NCBI GenBank assembly: GCA_036583965.1
Contig: JAZBQD010000015.1
Span: forward strand, 19,224,310-19,288,309
Direction: 5' to 3'
From: Prunella strophiata
Lineage: Eukaryota; Chordata; Aves; Passeriformes; Prunellidae
DNA: 64,000 bases
Shown here: positions 14,601 through 29,544 of the stretch, piece after piece
Position numbering within the stretch: position 1 is the stretch's first letter
Layout: the number at the start of each line of letters is the position of its first letter
Position numbers and translations under genes: made by a program
Notes under the pieces: model-generated
What the model saw: only the letters and a program-made list of their open reading frames with translations
Databases searched by the model: none
What the model was told of the DNA's origin: nothing

Positions 14601-17600
14601 AAGGAACTTACTCAAAAATGATGTATAAATAGGTATTGATAATACAGTCCTTGCCATGGTGTACCCACAGTTGTGAAAATATTTTTTTTAGTTTTTCTTC
14701 AGTCTATACTCTGTGCATCTAGCTTAGCTGTGAAAGTGAAAGGAAAAGAAGTAACTTGATGAGGAGCAAAACTCAGGACAAGAGGATGAACCGTGAGGGA
14801 TGTTGAAATTCAGGACACTGAGGTTAAATTTATGGACATAAAAAGGAAGAAAGTCTGTCAGAGCAGTAGGTAGGGAAAATTATTTTTAACTACCAAGTGC
14901 ATGAGGGTTTGCTGACAGACAGGAGAAACCAAAACATGCTGGGCTGCAGGACAGAGCTGCGTATACAGCACAGAACTCTACTAGTACAACAATAGAACTT
15001 GACTGCTCTAGGGAAACAGTGTTACTGTAAAATAACTGTTTGCTTGAAAAAATTAACTGTTTGAAATTGTATCTACTAAAACTAATCTTTTTTTCCCAAT
15101 ATCAAGTGTCATCATTCCTGTGTCTGTCATCATTCCTGTCCTCATAAAAATAAGTACTCTGCACTTATGAAGCTAAGCAAGGATCTACAATGAAGTCCTG
15201 AAGAAAGTAACAGGAAAAAACAGCTCCAGGAATAATCAATGGTGAAGTCTTTAATTTAATGTAATTTAATTCAATTTAATTTAATTTCAGTCATTCTTTC
15301 AATTGATCTTCTTCCTGCTTAGGGCTTAGGCTTTTGCAAAACAAAGCTTTGGTGTGTTTTCAATCTGGTAAAGAGTGGGTGGAAGTAATAGTTGCCATTA
15401 AGAAATCATTTCCATGCCTTCATGTAAACCTCACTTTTCTTTCTTGGAGCACTTCTATGGCCTTCTTCACACATGACTGAAATATATTAAATTTTGCACA
15501 TGAACTGCATATGGAGAGTGATCAGTACATTGTCCCTGAAGCTGCCTCTTGACAGATCAGAAGAAAAAAATCCCACACCTCTTAAAATGCCAATTTATTG
15601 CAAAATGAACATGAAGAACTACCATGGTGCAGACGAACTTGCATGGAAGAGTCAGAAATGAAGCTGTTGCTTGGCTTCCAGAGAAAGCATAAGTATAGGC
15701 ATTGTCACATGGTGACTTTCTCATCATGTCTCAGTTTGGAAGATGGGAGTGGAGTTCAGTTAGAATAATATCTATCACATATATAGAATATATCACTTTT
15801 CATCAAGAGAATTACAGAAATTCAGAAACAGAGAAATCTCTTAATCCAGTTATCCACTGCCAATGCCAGAGCCAGCTTGTACATGCTCAGGAAGCCCATT
15901 CAGGAAAGGAGCAAAAATTCTATCAGCATGAAGCTGTTAGTTACTGTATGTTGCACAAACTGCATTTTTAAAAATAACTCAGCCTTTCCACAATATACTA
16001 TTAATTGTTATGTTAAGAAGACATTAATTTACTGACTTACATACACTTGGCTTTAAATTTGGTGAGAAACCAGCTCATGGCATAGTCCCTTAGAAAGATA
16101 TTGCAAACTCCATGACCAAGCACCTGAGCCAACTCACACATTCAGCTGGCAACTCTGTGCTCAGCCCAGAAGTGAAAAGTGACAGTGACAGTGAGAAAAG
16201 CTCCATTTCAGGACTGAAGTATGCCAGCAATATTGGTTATCCTGTCCTGATGCACCAAGGACACAGCAGTGCCCAGTGCTGCAGCCAGGCAGGGTCACTG
16301 CAGCTGCCCAGCACAAAAGCCAGGACTGTAATTCCTCAGCAACCCCTGATAAAAGGTTCTCACACAGTTACCTGCCTGCCTCTGGATGTTCTCCTCTAAC
16401 TAACTTTTCAACCCATGAAACATTTTCATTTACATCCATGGTAGCTGGAGGGATTAACTTCCCAGGGGTTTAATGAAACCGAGGAGCCCAAGCTCAGGCT
16501 GGACTGTGCCAGTTCAGCACCATCTGCACAGCTCGTGTCCCACAGGAGGGAGGGCATGTGGGAGGGACTGAGAGACCTCCATGGATGTAGGAGGTTACAA
16601 CTGAATAAGAGATGTGATCTTATTGTTCCAATGAGACATGCAGTCTCCAATGCTTCTAATATTTGTAGAAAAATTTAAGTTAGGAATAAATAAAAAATGT
16701 ACACATAGAATACATGTATGTGTATATGTGTATTTTCTAGAAATCTGTGACAGAAGTGTGTACCACTCAAACACATTTAAATCAGGAATGCCTTGAGACT
16801 GTTGAATCTAATTTTTTTTTTTCAAGTAATCAAACATTTTCTATTTTTCTTTATAAAATTAAGAGATATTAAAAAAAAAAAAAAACAACACCTCAGAGGC
16901 ACCTTAAGGTAACACAGAAATCCAGATAAACTTTTAAATCAAAATAAAAAGAGAATTTAACACAGGTGTCTTTTTTTTAATGTGTTGAGGATGGCTTTGT
17001 GAAACTATAATCTCATTTCCTGTCCCCAACAAAGCAGTGATTTTCAATTAATATTTTTGCTTATTAGAAACAACACTTTTTAAAAATTAAATTTACTTTA
17101 ATATTAACTATTTAATAATTAATATTAAAACAAACAGGGGATACATTAACAATATGTGTATATTTTTAATGAGCCCAAACAACAGCAGAAAGCTAATTAA
17201 GTCTTACAAGGAATGGGGAAGAAGAAAGCATAACACTGAGGAAAGAAAAGGAATTGCTCTCTGAGTTGCTCCTGCTTTCTCAGGATTGCCCTGGTCACTC
17301 CAAACTGTCCTACACAATTCTCCTTCACAAAAGCTTTTGTCTTTTGCTATAATTTTTCCCAGCTGTTAGTCTTCCTCTAACTGCCTTGTTCCTGATTCCC
17401 ACACTCTAATGTGCAGCCAGAGCCATGCTGTCATTTAGTCCCCTCCTGTGTGTGCCTTCTTCTCCCTCTTTCACTGCTATAATTGCTGAATTTCTCCATA
17501 CTCCACTTCCCTCACCTCTTGACTTCCTCTCACATTAAAGTCTGCATTGCTGCCTCCTGCTGTGGTTCATCCTCATCAATCACTGCTGCTCTCAGACCAT

Positions 17601-20600
17601 GGCTCATCTTTGCTGAAAGTCTTTTCAAGAGGCTCCCTGCTACCAGCCACTGACCCTGAGCCCTTCAGCCTGGACCTGTACACTTTTACTGGGCAGATCT
17701 ACCTTGCCACCTTCCTTTGATGCCAGTATTAGTCCATGATATTAGCAACTTCCATTCATACTGATTTAAGACCCATGTCCTAAAGACCTGTTTTCACAGA
17801 ACAGAAAACTTTCTTCTTAATATTTTTAACTATTAAGACTCTTTTCTAAAACCTAGAAAATTCCTAGGAGGTCACTTTTTTTCATATCTGATATCATGTC
17901 AAGGATACTTACTTTTGGTGAGATCCAAACTGTCTGTGCTGAAAACAAGCAACCAAATATGTTCACCTCTTTGGTGCTTAGACACTGGACAGACATGCCA
18001 TAACTCAGGATGAGAGATAGAGAAAAAGCAGGAATTGATGGGCTGAAGGTGGATCTGGAAAATGCAGTTAACTCTGCTAAAGGAAGGAGCTTAAATTAGC
18101 TGAAAATGGCTAACTAACTGCCTACAAAGTATTTTCATAAGGAAACAGAATTCTTGGTGATATGCCCAAAAATTTAAATGGAAAATAAGTTCAAGGATTT
18201 TAATGAGTTTTACCTGTGTGATCACTGATTGTGATTTTGGCCACTTCTATCCTGTCCACACTTACATATATATATATGAGTGTGTTTGTGTAAAAGAAAA
18301 GAATTAGAAAACACAAAGCTATAAATCAGAATAAAAAATGTGGAAACAGAGGCTGCAATAGGATTTATATGTAGGTCCTTATTATGAGCACATTGTTCTG
18401 CCATCTACCTTATCCTCCTCATGTTATTTATTTTTGTGGTCTACTTATTCATATGCAGTTGAAATTAACCAAGGCATTATAAAATTGTAAGGAGTTATGG
18501 ACAGTGGATGCAGACAAATAAATCCTCCATCATATAGGGGCTGACTGCACAAAAATAGTTTTCTCAGGCTATGTTTAAAATACCAGAGACTGTGATAATT
18601 TTATTTATCCTTACAGATAAAACCTTAAATGATCATAAGATTGAGAGCTTTAGAGGTCTTTTCAGAAGGAGACCTTAAGGTTCCTTTCCACATATACTGC
18701 ATACCTTCAAATGCCAGATGAGTATAGAATGACACTAAGGTCAAATCAAATGACAAAAAATTTCTTTCTTAATCCTGAAGGGGTTAGAATATGCAACTTG
18801 GACAAAACTGGCACATGCTTAGATTCATCTCCCCACTGAGAAAAAACAAGCATGGTTGTAAAATCCAGGATCCAGCTTTAACCATCTGAAAAAAATTCGT
18901 TTCAGAATTGCAAAGAATTCTTTTCCCAGTAGGGTTCTGTTCAACAGTTCCAATAATCAGCCAACACACTGCATGCAAGCATTTGTCTAACTGGAATAGC
19001 AAAAGGCATGCAAGTTAATGACTTCTACTGAGCACTGAGCACTTAAGTCTTCATAGGAAAGCTGCTGAAATGATTGATCTGTGTAATTCCATGCAGCCTG
19101 ACCTCTGAGGGCTACCAGCTGCTGGCACCTGGCTTGGCAGTGCAGTAACAGAACATGAGGAGGCTCTCAGCCTGCACACTGCTGAGAAGTGCTGCTTTTA
19201 AAGGTAACTCCTATGGCAAAATGGTCTCCAGGCACTGATGGAATGGCACAGGGAACCATTCTGTCCAAACTTTCATGTGCATTATTTAACTGCAAGTAAA
19301 CTGCAAGATACTTGACTGCAATTAGTTTCCTAAGCGTTCTGGTATTTTTGTCCTTCAACCTGATGAAGACATTACTTTGGCTATTGATTGGGTGATGAAG
19401 TTAAACCACAAAGCGTGGGAATGGCAGCAGTGACAGAGATGAAGAAGATTCATCTAGTTCTTGTCTCTTAGTGGTCTTACCAAAGAGAGAGAGAAGAAAA
19501 GAAACAGGTTTGCTTGTGTGTGAAAAGTGGATTCACAGTCTTCCTCCCCTTTGTGAGGGTCAGATTTCCTCAAATGAACTACTAATTTAAGTGGAGCGAC
19601 TCATATGCTTTTTAGTATGTACTTAGCTAATTTCCAACATACATAAATAATATTCAAGCTCGGAAATAAAATCTACATCGGAAATAAAATCAGAATGTCT
19701 GTAAAGCAGACAATCAATAAAAAGTCTGCCTAAACAGTTTTTCTTCCTTCAAGTTATGCAGATTCATACAAATCAATTTTATTTTCATCCTCTGGATGGG
19801 AGCTCACTTTTCAGTCACTAATGCAAGTCATGGGATACAGAGATTAGGATCAGAAGTTTTTCAGTTACCTACAAACTCAATCAAGGAACAAACCAAATGC
19901 CTGCTCTGTAGGTGGGTCCAAGAACAGCAGGGAGCTCAGCACTGCTAGTGAAACAAGAGGACATAGCAACTGGGAAAGAGTAACAGAACAAGAAAATACA
20001 GCTGGTAGCAGGGAGAAGTTTTTGTCCTGTTCAAGAAAGAGAATGCTTTGGTGAAGCAGGAAATGCTTCTCACTAGATCTTCAAATTCAATGGTATTTTT
20101 CTGATGTTCATATATCATACGATATTTCTATGCTGTATTGAAAAAAAAAAAAAGTAGAATATTGCCTTACTAGAACATGTAAGTTACAAATTTTAGTATA
20201 TCTAAAATAGAAAGTCTCTACAGAACTTAGCTTTGTTTTTTTAATGTGTTACTATGTTATCTTTTCTACATAAATATTTAAATTGGCAGTGCCTTAACAC
20301 TGCAGGTTATACAAAAGATATTGCATTAATTTAAAATTTAAAAAAATATTAAAGAAATCCACCTTATGAAAAAATTCATAATGCTGGTAACTATTAATTA
20401 ATTTAGTTAGTCAGAGGGAAGTAATTTTTCCTTCACAGTACAAATTTGTTCTTGACAGGTCTTACTTCAGCAACTAGTAACAAGAACAGTACTACTGTTC
20501 ACAGTATTACTGTGAATATTTTCAATTAAGTCTCAACATGATTTCACAGACTGAGCTAAAAATATTTTTTGCTGGCACCAAATTCTAAGCAGACAAGGGC

Positions 20601-22719
20601 AAACCCAAAATATTAGAGTACTATAGTTACAAAAATGAATAAAATCTGATTGTAACTTTTGGAGCAGAGATATAATTAGTATAAGAAAACATATATTGTT
20701 TAACATTTCATGAAACTTAAATGACCATGACTGTAAAAAATTGAATGTCATTCACACAAGCACTTGCAAGCATAGAAAAAACTTCGAAAAGTAGATCTAA
20801 AAGGACAAACCCCCCTCCCACCATTAAGGAAACTATGTTTTGCTTACCTTTACCAAAAAAATATAAGACTGCTAAAAAAAGAATCTCCCAAAGGATCTCT
20901 TTATCTTATATAGGTAGACAAAGAATCTTGCACACATTATTTAGGTGATAAGGAAAAATGTGGGTTTTTGCATTTGTTAAGGGGCAATTCATCTTTTCCT
21001 AGATAGACTGCATTACAAATGGTTTGCAAACTACCTAAATGTTTTTGTCCTTCTATGAAATGTTCTCCATGACAAGTTTGGCTCCCTGAGCATGAAAAGC
21101 AAGTTTAACTGAACTCACATATGCCTAACAGTATTAGAGAAAATTGTATCACTTTGTTCAAGCAATACTCAAAATGCAATAACAAAACCTGTATTGACAT
21201 TTAAGAATAATACATGGAAAAATTCCTCAGTTGTAAATTACCAGAATATAAAATCCTGCATCAAAAATGCACAGTTCACCACTGCACTCCTTGAGCTAGA
21301 TTCTCATGTTTCTACTTAATTTAGATGCACTTGGGATGTCTTTAATCTATCAATTTCCTTAGTATCCATTGCCAAAGCATTTGGTATTTGTAAAGTATAA
21401 GGATGTGTTTTACTTTCTCAAATTTAAAATCAACTTAAAACTTTAACCTGGAGTTCTCCAATAGCCTTAAGAAGCATGATGTACAATCCAGAAGGATAGA
21501 AAAAATAATTTCACAAAATCCTTTCTGTTGTGCTAAAACAGAAAATAGAGTATTGACAAGTTTTAGGTTTATATTAGGGCACTCCATTGACTTGTGCTGG
21601 TATCAGGTAATTTCTCTTTTCTGTTGTTTTCTTATCCTCCCCTGTGTTTGTCTCACTTCTCTATACAGACTGCAAAATCACACATGAATGAAAAACAGCT
21701 TAGTATTGGATACAAGTTCCTAAAATGCAAAGGAATCTTTCATCTCATTCCAAAGTGAAAAAAGTTCCTCAAATTCAGTATTTTTATCTTAATTTTCCTT
21801 CTAATTTTGATTCTATACAAGCTGAGAAACAACTGACTTGCCACCATGGAAATGGCAGGGCCCTATCTTACACATGAACATTCAGAAAACACAGGTCCTG
21901 CACATTCTACCTCAGGGACAGGTCTGGCAAGCTTTTAAAAATGCAGCTGCAGAACTTGGCTCAAGAAATTTAGTTTTGACTGCTGCTTTATTTTATTACA
22001 TCTCTAGAGAAGCAGAGACCAAATGTCTGTCTCATATTGCAACTAACCAACATGTATCTGTGATTGGAGATCTGTGTTCAGAGCCCCTCCCTTGCTGAAG
22101 GAAAATAAAAAGTTTCCCAGTTTCTTGGACCGTACCTGGCATCCACCATCTGGCACATACCTGAGATGCACTATTTTACAAACTGAAGTTTTTGTTAGCA
22201 CACAAAAGAAAGAAAAAGGATGATCCCAGTATGAGAAATAAAGCATGGATAAGAGACTTGACTATAAGCTAATAGTTAGGGTATCTTGATTGTGAGCAAA
22301 AGGTTCAGCTTCCTGATCAAATGGTTGCCTGTGTATTTATCAATGGTACACTTAAATAATTTTAAATTACTCTGTTAATATAATTTCTCCTGTAGAGTTC
22401 TCTGTTAAGAGTTTACTGTTAGTGGCATGTGTCAGTTTTGGGTGTTAGCATCATCACACTTGTTCTGTGGAAGACAAAGCCAGTCTGAAGAGCCTGGAGG
22501 TGCACTGTGAGCCACAGCCCAGTTCATTATACACAAAGTGCCTGCAAATATGAATAGCACAACTGTATTCTCAGTACTTGCATGATTTCCCATCCCATGG
22601 GGTGTTTAAAAGCAAGAGTTCTGTAACTTTTACCTCCCCTGTAAAAGTTTATCCTATGGACACCATGGATTGCTCATGTCTGTAAGGCAGACCCAGCAGC
22701 AAATGAAATGGGCAATGGG

Positions 22720-22777
22720 AGAGTGCAGTCAAATTGAGTTTCTGTGACAGAGTGCAGTCAAACTGAACTTCTGTGAC
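22720..22777. repeat. Tandem duplication, two 29-bp units
   Basis: AGAGTGCAGTCAAATTGAG starts the first copy and AGAGTGCAGTCAAACTGAA the second; both end CTTCTGTGAC or TTTCTGTGAC. The copies are adjacent and differ at three of 29 positions, so this is a small old tandem duplication. Confidence 0.9.
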
Positions 22778-23698
22778 ACAGGAACGTAACTTGGATACCA
22801 GTCAAGGCCAGAGAGCTGTTTTGAATTAGTCTGCCAGCATGCCTCTATTACCACCTTTTGTTTTGAGGCCATTTTCATGATTTTTTACTTTCAGGCAATT
22901 ATTCTATAAATTCACTTCTATCCTTAGAAAGAGAATTCCATTTATCAAAGGGTTATTACTAGCATTGATAGCATGAGTAGTGTTAAAGACATAAATTCAA
23001 TATTAAGATACAACTTGCCAAAAGAAATTTAATATTGCATTCCATTTAAGCACAAGGAAAGAAATCCCGTATTACTATGAAATGTTAAATTAAAAAAATA
23101 TGCAGCCCTAATGAATCTGTAAATATAACTGTAATATTTATTTCTTTTTGGTGTGCAAACCATGTCTCTGAAAATTGTTCAACACCAAAGTGTTACAGCC
23201 CTTTTCCTGCTGGCCCTTGGAGATCTGAAGTAAATCTCCCTTCACAGCCCAATGCTATTTAGTGATGATGGTTCACAGAGCAATGGATAGATTAATATTG
23301 TCCTTCTAGAATAACACAAAGAGTATTCATTGAGGTGGCTATGCATGAAATGGACAAAACTAGAGATATTATTTGAACTGAGAAAAAAACCCAACTGAAT
23401 TTTCTTCCTTGAAGTATAAACTACATATATACACAGAACTGTAACTGCAGATGAATATCGCAGACATTTCAGGCAAAGTGAAAATTGAATACTTGCCAAG
23501 GTATGAGATTGCCCTATAAAGTTCTTTTTTTTCAACTCTCGAGTTTCAGTAGAATGAAATCAGAGCCCTCTTTCACAGAATAATAAACAAGAAATTCTCA
23601 TATATATCACATGTTAACTAAGGGATTAAAAAATCCCAAAAGGAGTTTCTAAATGGAAACTTTCTTAAGGAAAGCCTAAATTTTTCCTTATGTAACAC

Positions 23699-23741
23699 AA
23701 AAAAAAAAAAAAAAAACAACAACAACAACAAAAAAAAAAAA
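23699..23741. repeat. Compound A-rich microsatellite
   Basis: A run of 18 A, then about four CAA units, then about 11 A. Simple-sequence DNA, probably length-polymorphic. Confidence 0.95.
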
Positions 23742-26700
23742 TCCCAAATCTTGTTTACTGCAAAAACAGAAATAAAACAGCTTTATAGATTGGGGTTTTT
23801 TATGAGATGTATATTTTTTTAACAGAGATATGAGAATTCTTTCACTCTGAAAAAGAAAAATAGTTTAGCAGTATTCTTACTAAGAAAGATCACCCTACAT
23901 TTCTCTCTATTTTTGCCTCTAATTATGGAAAGAAAAAAATATTGTGGAAGGTCAAGCTAAATGTTCTGCTCTCACTTAAAACTTTCTCCATTTTCCTCCC
24001 TTATTAATGAGTTCAAGTAGTAATATAAGAAACTTTCTTTTTAGTAAACAATTGCAGAAAATAATTTTTTAATGGTAATTAAGGATTTTTAATATCATAA
24101 ATGCCTACAACCAGGGGGATTAGTTCTACTTCTACCACAGGTAGATGGAAATCTTACAGGTGTGTACCTCACTGAGTTGATAACTATATTACAGAAAAGT
24201 TTGATGAGTTATTTGTGACTGAGGCAGTATGGCTCAGTTGGTGTACATGATCTGTACCTTTTTTCCTAAAATTAAGTCTTTTATTCTTATTCCCTAGTTT
24301 TACCACAGGGCTTCCTTCCCATTTGCCTGGAGTTTCTCCTCATATATGGTATAAGGTGTCTCCTACACTTTGTGTGTGAGAAATGTCTTCCAGAGGACTT
24401 CTATAAGATCACAGCTGGCATTGGCTGGAGTTCAGTTCTGGCATCTCAAGTCTGTGTTTGTTTTCACTGCATCCAATTCTCAGAAAAGCTTTGTGAACAT
24501 GTGAAGACTCAAACACACACCTCCTTCCTCTACAGAAAAATCTGTTAAGGACAGTTGCATAAATTTTTCACTGCCATATCTCCTTTCCTAGTCTTTTCCT
24601 ACATGTAGAGAAAACCAGCAGAGTATAATGACATCTTAAAGCCTTTTTAGTTTGCAATTAGAGTCTCCTTATTTATTAGCATACTTTTCAGGGCTTATTT
24701 AGTAAAAGCTGATTAATTCTCTTGGTAATGTATTTATTATAATGGTACTTTCTCTTTGGTAAAGGATTCAGTTCACAATTCTCAACTAATGAGTAAGATA
24801 AATATGCCCTAATCTCTTGTCAACTGCTAATCCTATATTTCTATCAATATATTATGTGTTAATTTTGAAAGTAAATCAGATTACACATCAAGAATATTGA
24901 TGCAAGTGTAATACTACACATTAAGCAATCTATTGCATTAGCAGTCTGTCTCTGGAATAGGAGAGGAAATAAACCCCCAAACAAATGGCTTGTTTCAAAT
25001 TGCCTCTGTTATATATATGATTTTAAAAAATTAAAATACATGTCCAAATTAAAAGTGGTGGATGATAATTTCAGTTGCCATTTTGACCACATAAATTAAT
25101 TCTGGAGATAGAAAATAACAATTATGTAAATGTTGTAAACAATTATGTCTATTATGTAAACAAATACACTTTTATTCAGTAAATTGTATGCTTACCATAT
25201 AGTATCTCATTTTAGACAATGAAAGGCAATCAATGTAGTTTCTCCTTTGGTCACCACAATTCCAAGTGATTAAGCACCCCCTTTTTAATAGGAACATCAT
25301 TGACTATATGTGTAGTAGAAGACTTTTTATATAAATCAAATTTTGAACTGAGAAATGTAAAGTTCTATACCACACCAAGACCAATGTTATCAATAGATTC
25401 CTCTCAATCATTCCATAAGTTGAGGAAATTGCTCTATATGCTATGTCATTGGTTCCTAACAGACATAAGTGAGACTGTTCTACTTGTAAGTACAGCACTT
25501 CAGACTGCAGTTTCAACACTTTTCACACCATACAGAATCCAAAAATTGGTTTTAAACACAAAATAAGATCTCACTCAAATGTTTTGCTCTGAGACCTAGT
25601 TCTCTTACATTTCTTCTAAGATGAAGCCATGAAGCATCAAAATTTCTAAATACTTTAATCTCTTTTCACTTGGGACCTCTCCAGAATTTGTTAAAATGGA
25701 AATGCCTCATTCTGATAAAAACTGTTGAGTTCACACAACATTAATCATCATTTTGCTGGCACAGAACCAACTGCTTGTTTGTACTTTTCCTACAGAGAAA
25801 CTATAATTTCAATAATATATGGCGAAGTTTAACCTCAGCAAAATTATGAAGGATGTTAAAAGATCTCCTAACACTGTCTCAAAATTCCACTTTCACAGCC
25901 CTATAACTTCATGCCACATTTGGCATCCTAGCAAGGGTTCTTAGGTGACATGGAGCAGCATGTTTCCACAAAGCAAGTGCAGTTCATGCAGCATCAGCTG
26001 CCCCCAGCCCCACCTGCTACGTTTGCATGTGCAGGGCCCTCTGGAGTGCACCACATTGGAGAAACACTCTGCAGAGACACACCAGGGCTCTGATTTCTAT
26101 CCAAACATAGTTACACCTCTCTGCAGGCATTTCTGCACTGGTCACTCTCGAGTCATGCTGTTACTTCCCTTTTTAACTCTCTTTTAATAGATTCCATCTA
26201 TTTTAATCACATTCCCAAAGACTAGACAGGACTCAGTCCCTGAAGTGCGCTGGACCCGCACGGGTGACCCAACATACACATGTGATGTTTTAGTATATAT
26301 GATCCATGGAGTGCCCCAGATTCTGAAAACATGCCTTAAACTGCTTTGGCTCTTGGCTATAATCAGCCTACAAACACAATAGGTTTTGGCTAACCAAAGA
26401 AAAGACAAAATATTCACCTTGCTGAAAGAGAAACGGCAGCTAAATAAGGGCAGTGAAGGCACCCAGGTATTTGCCTGCCAGAGACAGCACAGGTAAATTG
26501 AAAGAGATGCCTAAGATGGCATAATAAGAGGATGGCAAAGATTTTACTCATTAATGAAATATAACTGAGAATTAGGTCTGCATCTCTATATATGTCTGAT
26601 CAGTTCCCTCAGGGCTGACCAGCAGGAAAACAATTTCATTCCAGATATGAGTAGGCTAAGTCTGTTAAGAACTGCATTTTGCATTCTATCTTCCTCAGTA

Positions 26701-27761
26701 AAGAAAGCCATCTTTTCCACAAGGAAAAATGCCTGTGGAATCAGGACCTGAATGTTACAAGATAAACTCCTTCTAACCCATCAGATTTTAGCTTCTAGAA
26801 TTGATAACTTGACTCAAGAATATGGAGTATACCTTTAGCTATTTTTTGGAGCACTGGAAAGGTACAGGAACCAGAAATAAAATAAATTCTAATTTATCTT
26901 GCTACTCTGGTCTTCAGAATCTTGTCATTTACTGAAGTCTTAAGTAAAAGCTACCTTATGAAAAATTACTTTTGTGTCATGCTATTTACCCATAAAACAT
27001 ATTTTCCTACCTGAAAAAGACTACAGACCAGAATAAAAAATACATTTCTGTATCTATTTTGAGTGTCAACTTCTTAGCACTATGAAATAACAAGAAACAA
27101 TACAAATATAATTTGAAAAGGCATTTAAAACTGACCTTATAAGGCATGTATTGTAAGTCTGATACACAGTCCTGAAAACAGTTATGATGACCTACTTTCA
27201 GAAAACTTCTGGCATAGATTTAGTTATAAAATATGAACGAAGAAAACCACTGAAGTAAAATTATACTTTACAAAACACTTGGAAAAAGCTTCAGAGATAC
27301 AGATGGACATTTCTACACTGATTTCCATACGAGCACAAAACTTCCTATAGAAGTAGTGTTATCTTCTGATGTTGGTATGCTTTTTCAAGTCTGATATGTA
27401 AGGAGATACTTAGCCAGCCCATTGAATGATATAATATCTTCAGAAAGTACCTAAGAAACTTTTATACTTAATCCAGTTTCTACATGGTACCAGTGCCCTG
27501 ACAGCTGAATATCTCCTGCCTCTCAGTTCCAGAAAACTGTACTTACAAGACACCTACAGGAAATTAGTGTTTTGGTTCCAGATTGTACCAATACATTATT
27601 ACTTGTGCAGGCACCCACCATCTGAGAAAAGGAACATGATGAGGCAAGCCAAAGAAATTTATAAATTCATTAAACACCTTATTTGCACGTTGTATTCCTC
27701 TGGTATCAATGTACAATGCTGGTGTCCAACATCTTCTGTGAGATGTACCAATGGATGGAAA

Positions 27762-27945
27762 CAGAACACTTTGGGTTGGAAGGGACCTTAAACACCATCT
27801 GGTTACCACCCCCCTGCAGGGGGGCAGAGACACCTTCCACTTGGTTTGCTCAGAGCCCCATCCAACCTTGCCTTGAACATTTCCAGGGATGGGGCATCCA
27901 CAAGGCAACCTGCTCTGGTGTCTCACCATTCTCTTTGTGAAGGAT
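27762..27945 (-). mobile_element. CR1 3' fragment
   Basis: Minus-strand CR1 end: CACTTTGGGTTGGAAGGGAC, then the family blocks around GACACCTTCCACTTGG, CAGAGCCCCATCCAACCTTG and TTCCAGGGATGGGGCATCCA, fading after CTCACCATTCTCTTTGTGAA. The terminal ATTCTATG repeats are missing or mutated at the left edge. The longest reverse open frame across it (142 codons) is a chance frame through CR1 plus flank, not a gene. Confidence 0.88.
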
Positions 27946-28029
27946 CTGAAGACATGCAAGGCTATTTCTTCATGGTGTGGCCTCACCCTCACTAACCCAA
28001 CAGGCCATCACGTTGTGTCACTGTAGGCA

Positions 28030-28440
28030 CAGCACCATGCACACACCTCATCCAGGGCCTGATGTGTGGCCACAAGCCTGCTCACCACAACCAGCAATGC
28101 CAGTGTGACCCAGCTATTAAAGGTGCTGTCCTGTAGCAGCAGCCACATGTGGCCACCAGACAGGGCCCCTTGGAGACACTTGTCCAACAGAGCAGCAGGA
28201 GCAGGTGTGCAGCACCAGCTCTACAAAACATCCCTCAGCCCTTACCTGCATCCCCACACCCAACCAACACGAGGGGCTTTTCCAGGAGATGGCAGCAGGA
28301 GCTGCTCTGGCTGCTCTGGCTGGGGCCAGGCACAGGCCAGCCCTGAGCACAGGCCAGCCTGGGGAGCAGCCAAGGGACAGGGACTGCCAGCCAGAGCCAT
28401 CAGGCTCCCTGCTGGTCCTGCTGCTCCTCTAACAGCACTG
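28030..28440. other. GC-rich block of unknown origin
   Basis: About 400 bp far richer in G and C than the surrounding intron, with repeated CTGCTCTGGCTG and CAGGCCAGCC words and few CpGs. Open frames of up to 144 codons cross it on the plus strand and 77 on the minus strand, in several frames at once, which is what GC-rich, stop-poor DNA does by chance. It adjoins the CR1 fragment at 27762 and may be part of another old repeat. No protein family was recognised. Confidence 0.45.
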
Positions 28441-29544
28441 CATTACAGCTCCCCACTCAAGGGTTTGTCTGAACACCTTACTCACAGTCAGTGGGTCTAA
28501 GGACTTTGAGTACTCTATGAGACAGTTATATTTCACATTTGTCTCTGACTGAAGCATTTAATCAGTCATTGGGCAACTGATTGGATATAACAATCCAATC
28601 TGAAGCTGAAGAGAAAAACTTCAGCTTAAAAGTACCAAATAACAAAGACAGGTGTGTATTTAAATCAGATCTAGACCAGACACACAATACAGATTCTCTC
28701 TTGTGCTGAGACATACTTGAGCAATGTACAAAGAGCTGACAGCCTTCATTTAATAGCTCTTATGGCAAGAGAGACCAGATTAGGATAATAAAAAGTGATG
28801 TAGTGCATTGCATATGATTTGATATTCAAATACATCTATACAGTTACATAGCTCTGTACTATCACAAGGCAAAAATTTATACTTCCAGGTAAGCAAGTAT
28901 AATTTTTTTTTCTTGCCTAACCAGACACTTCCCAGATTTGTATACAGGTGACTTCTTCTTTTATCTGTCATATATTTCAAAGAAAATAGAAATGTACATG
29001 AACCTGCCCTTTCCATAACCTGCAAGTGAACTGGTGAAACACAAGGCAGCTGCAAAGATTTGCCTACTGATGGAGTCATCAGCGTCTGCATGATATTCAG
29101 GACGGACTTTCTCTATATACATTCTTTCCCCTCTTCTTCATTCCCTTCTGTTCATACAGCATTCAATAAATCACACAGTCAAGCTTCCCACCCTCTTCCA
29201 CATTGCTATCTCTCATTTCCTTTCTTTTTAGTTCTACTCTTTACAGTACTTGAAATCCCACCCACACCCCCCAAAAATTTACTTGAAAAATTTACCACAG
29301 TTTCTGACAGTGCAAATCATTGTTTTGCTCCATTTTGTTGTACATTAAAACTCTTATCACTTAGGTTTGGAAAGAACCAAGAAATCTCTTATCTGTGTTT
29401 GAATGGTGGTTAGCACAATAGAGGCCTTCAGATGGGACTTCACACAGCAGGGCACTGTAAACTTACGGTGAACTGCATGAAAACATTACAACAGTTTTTT
29501 CTTAAATACTGAAAATACAACATATCTTCTGTATATACCTTGAA

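Noticed and set aside
24225..24300. tRNA-like A-box (TGGCTCAGTTGG)
   Set aside because: No B-box (GGTTCGANTCC) follows at the right distance and no cloverleaf can be drawn.
27564..27992. 142-codon minus-strand frame
   Set aside because: Most of it lies in a CR1 3' fragment and its flank; it has no known domain beyond the CR1 tail.
28066..28500. 144-codon plus-strand frame
   Set aside because: Runs through the GC-rich block where several frames are open together; composition is low-complexity and no family is recognised.
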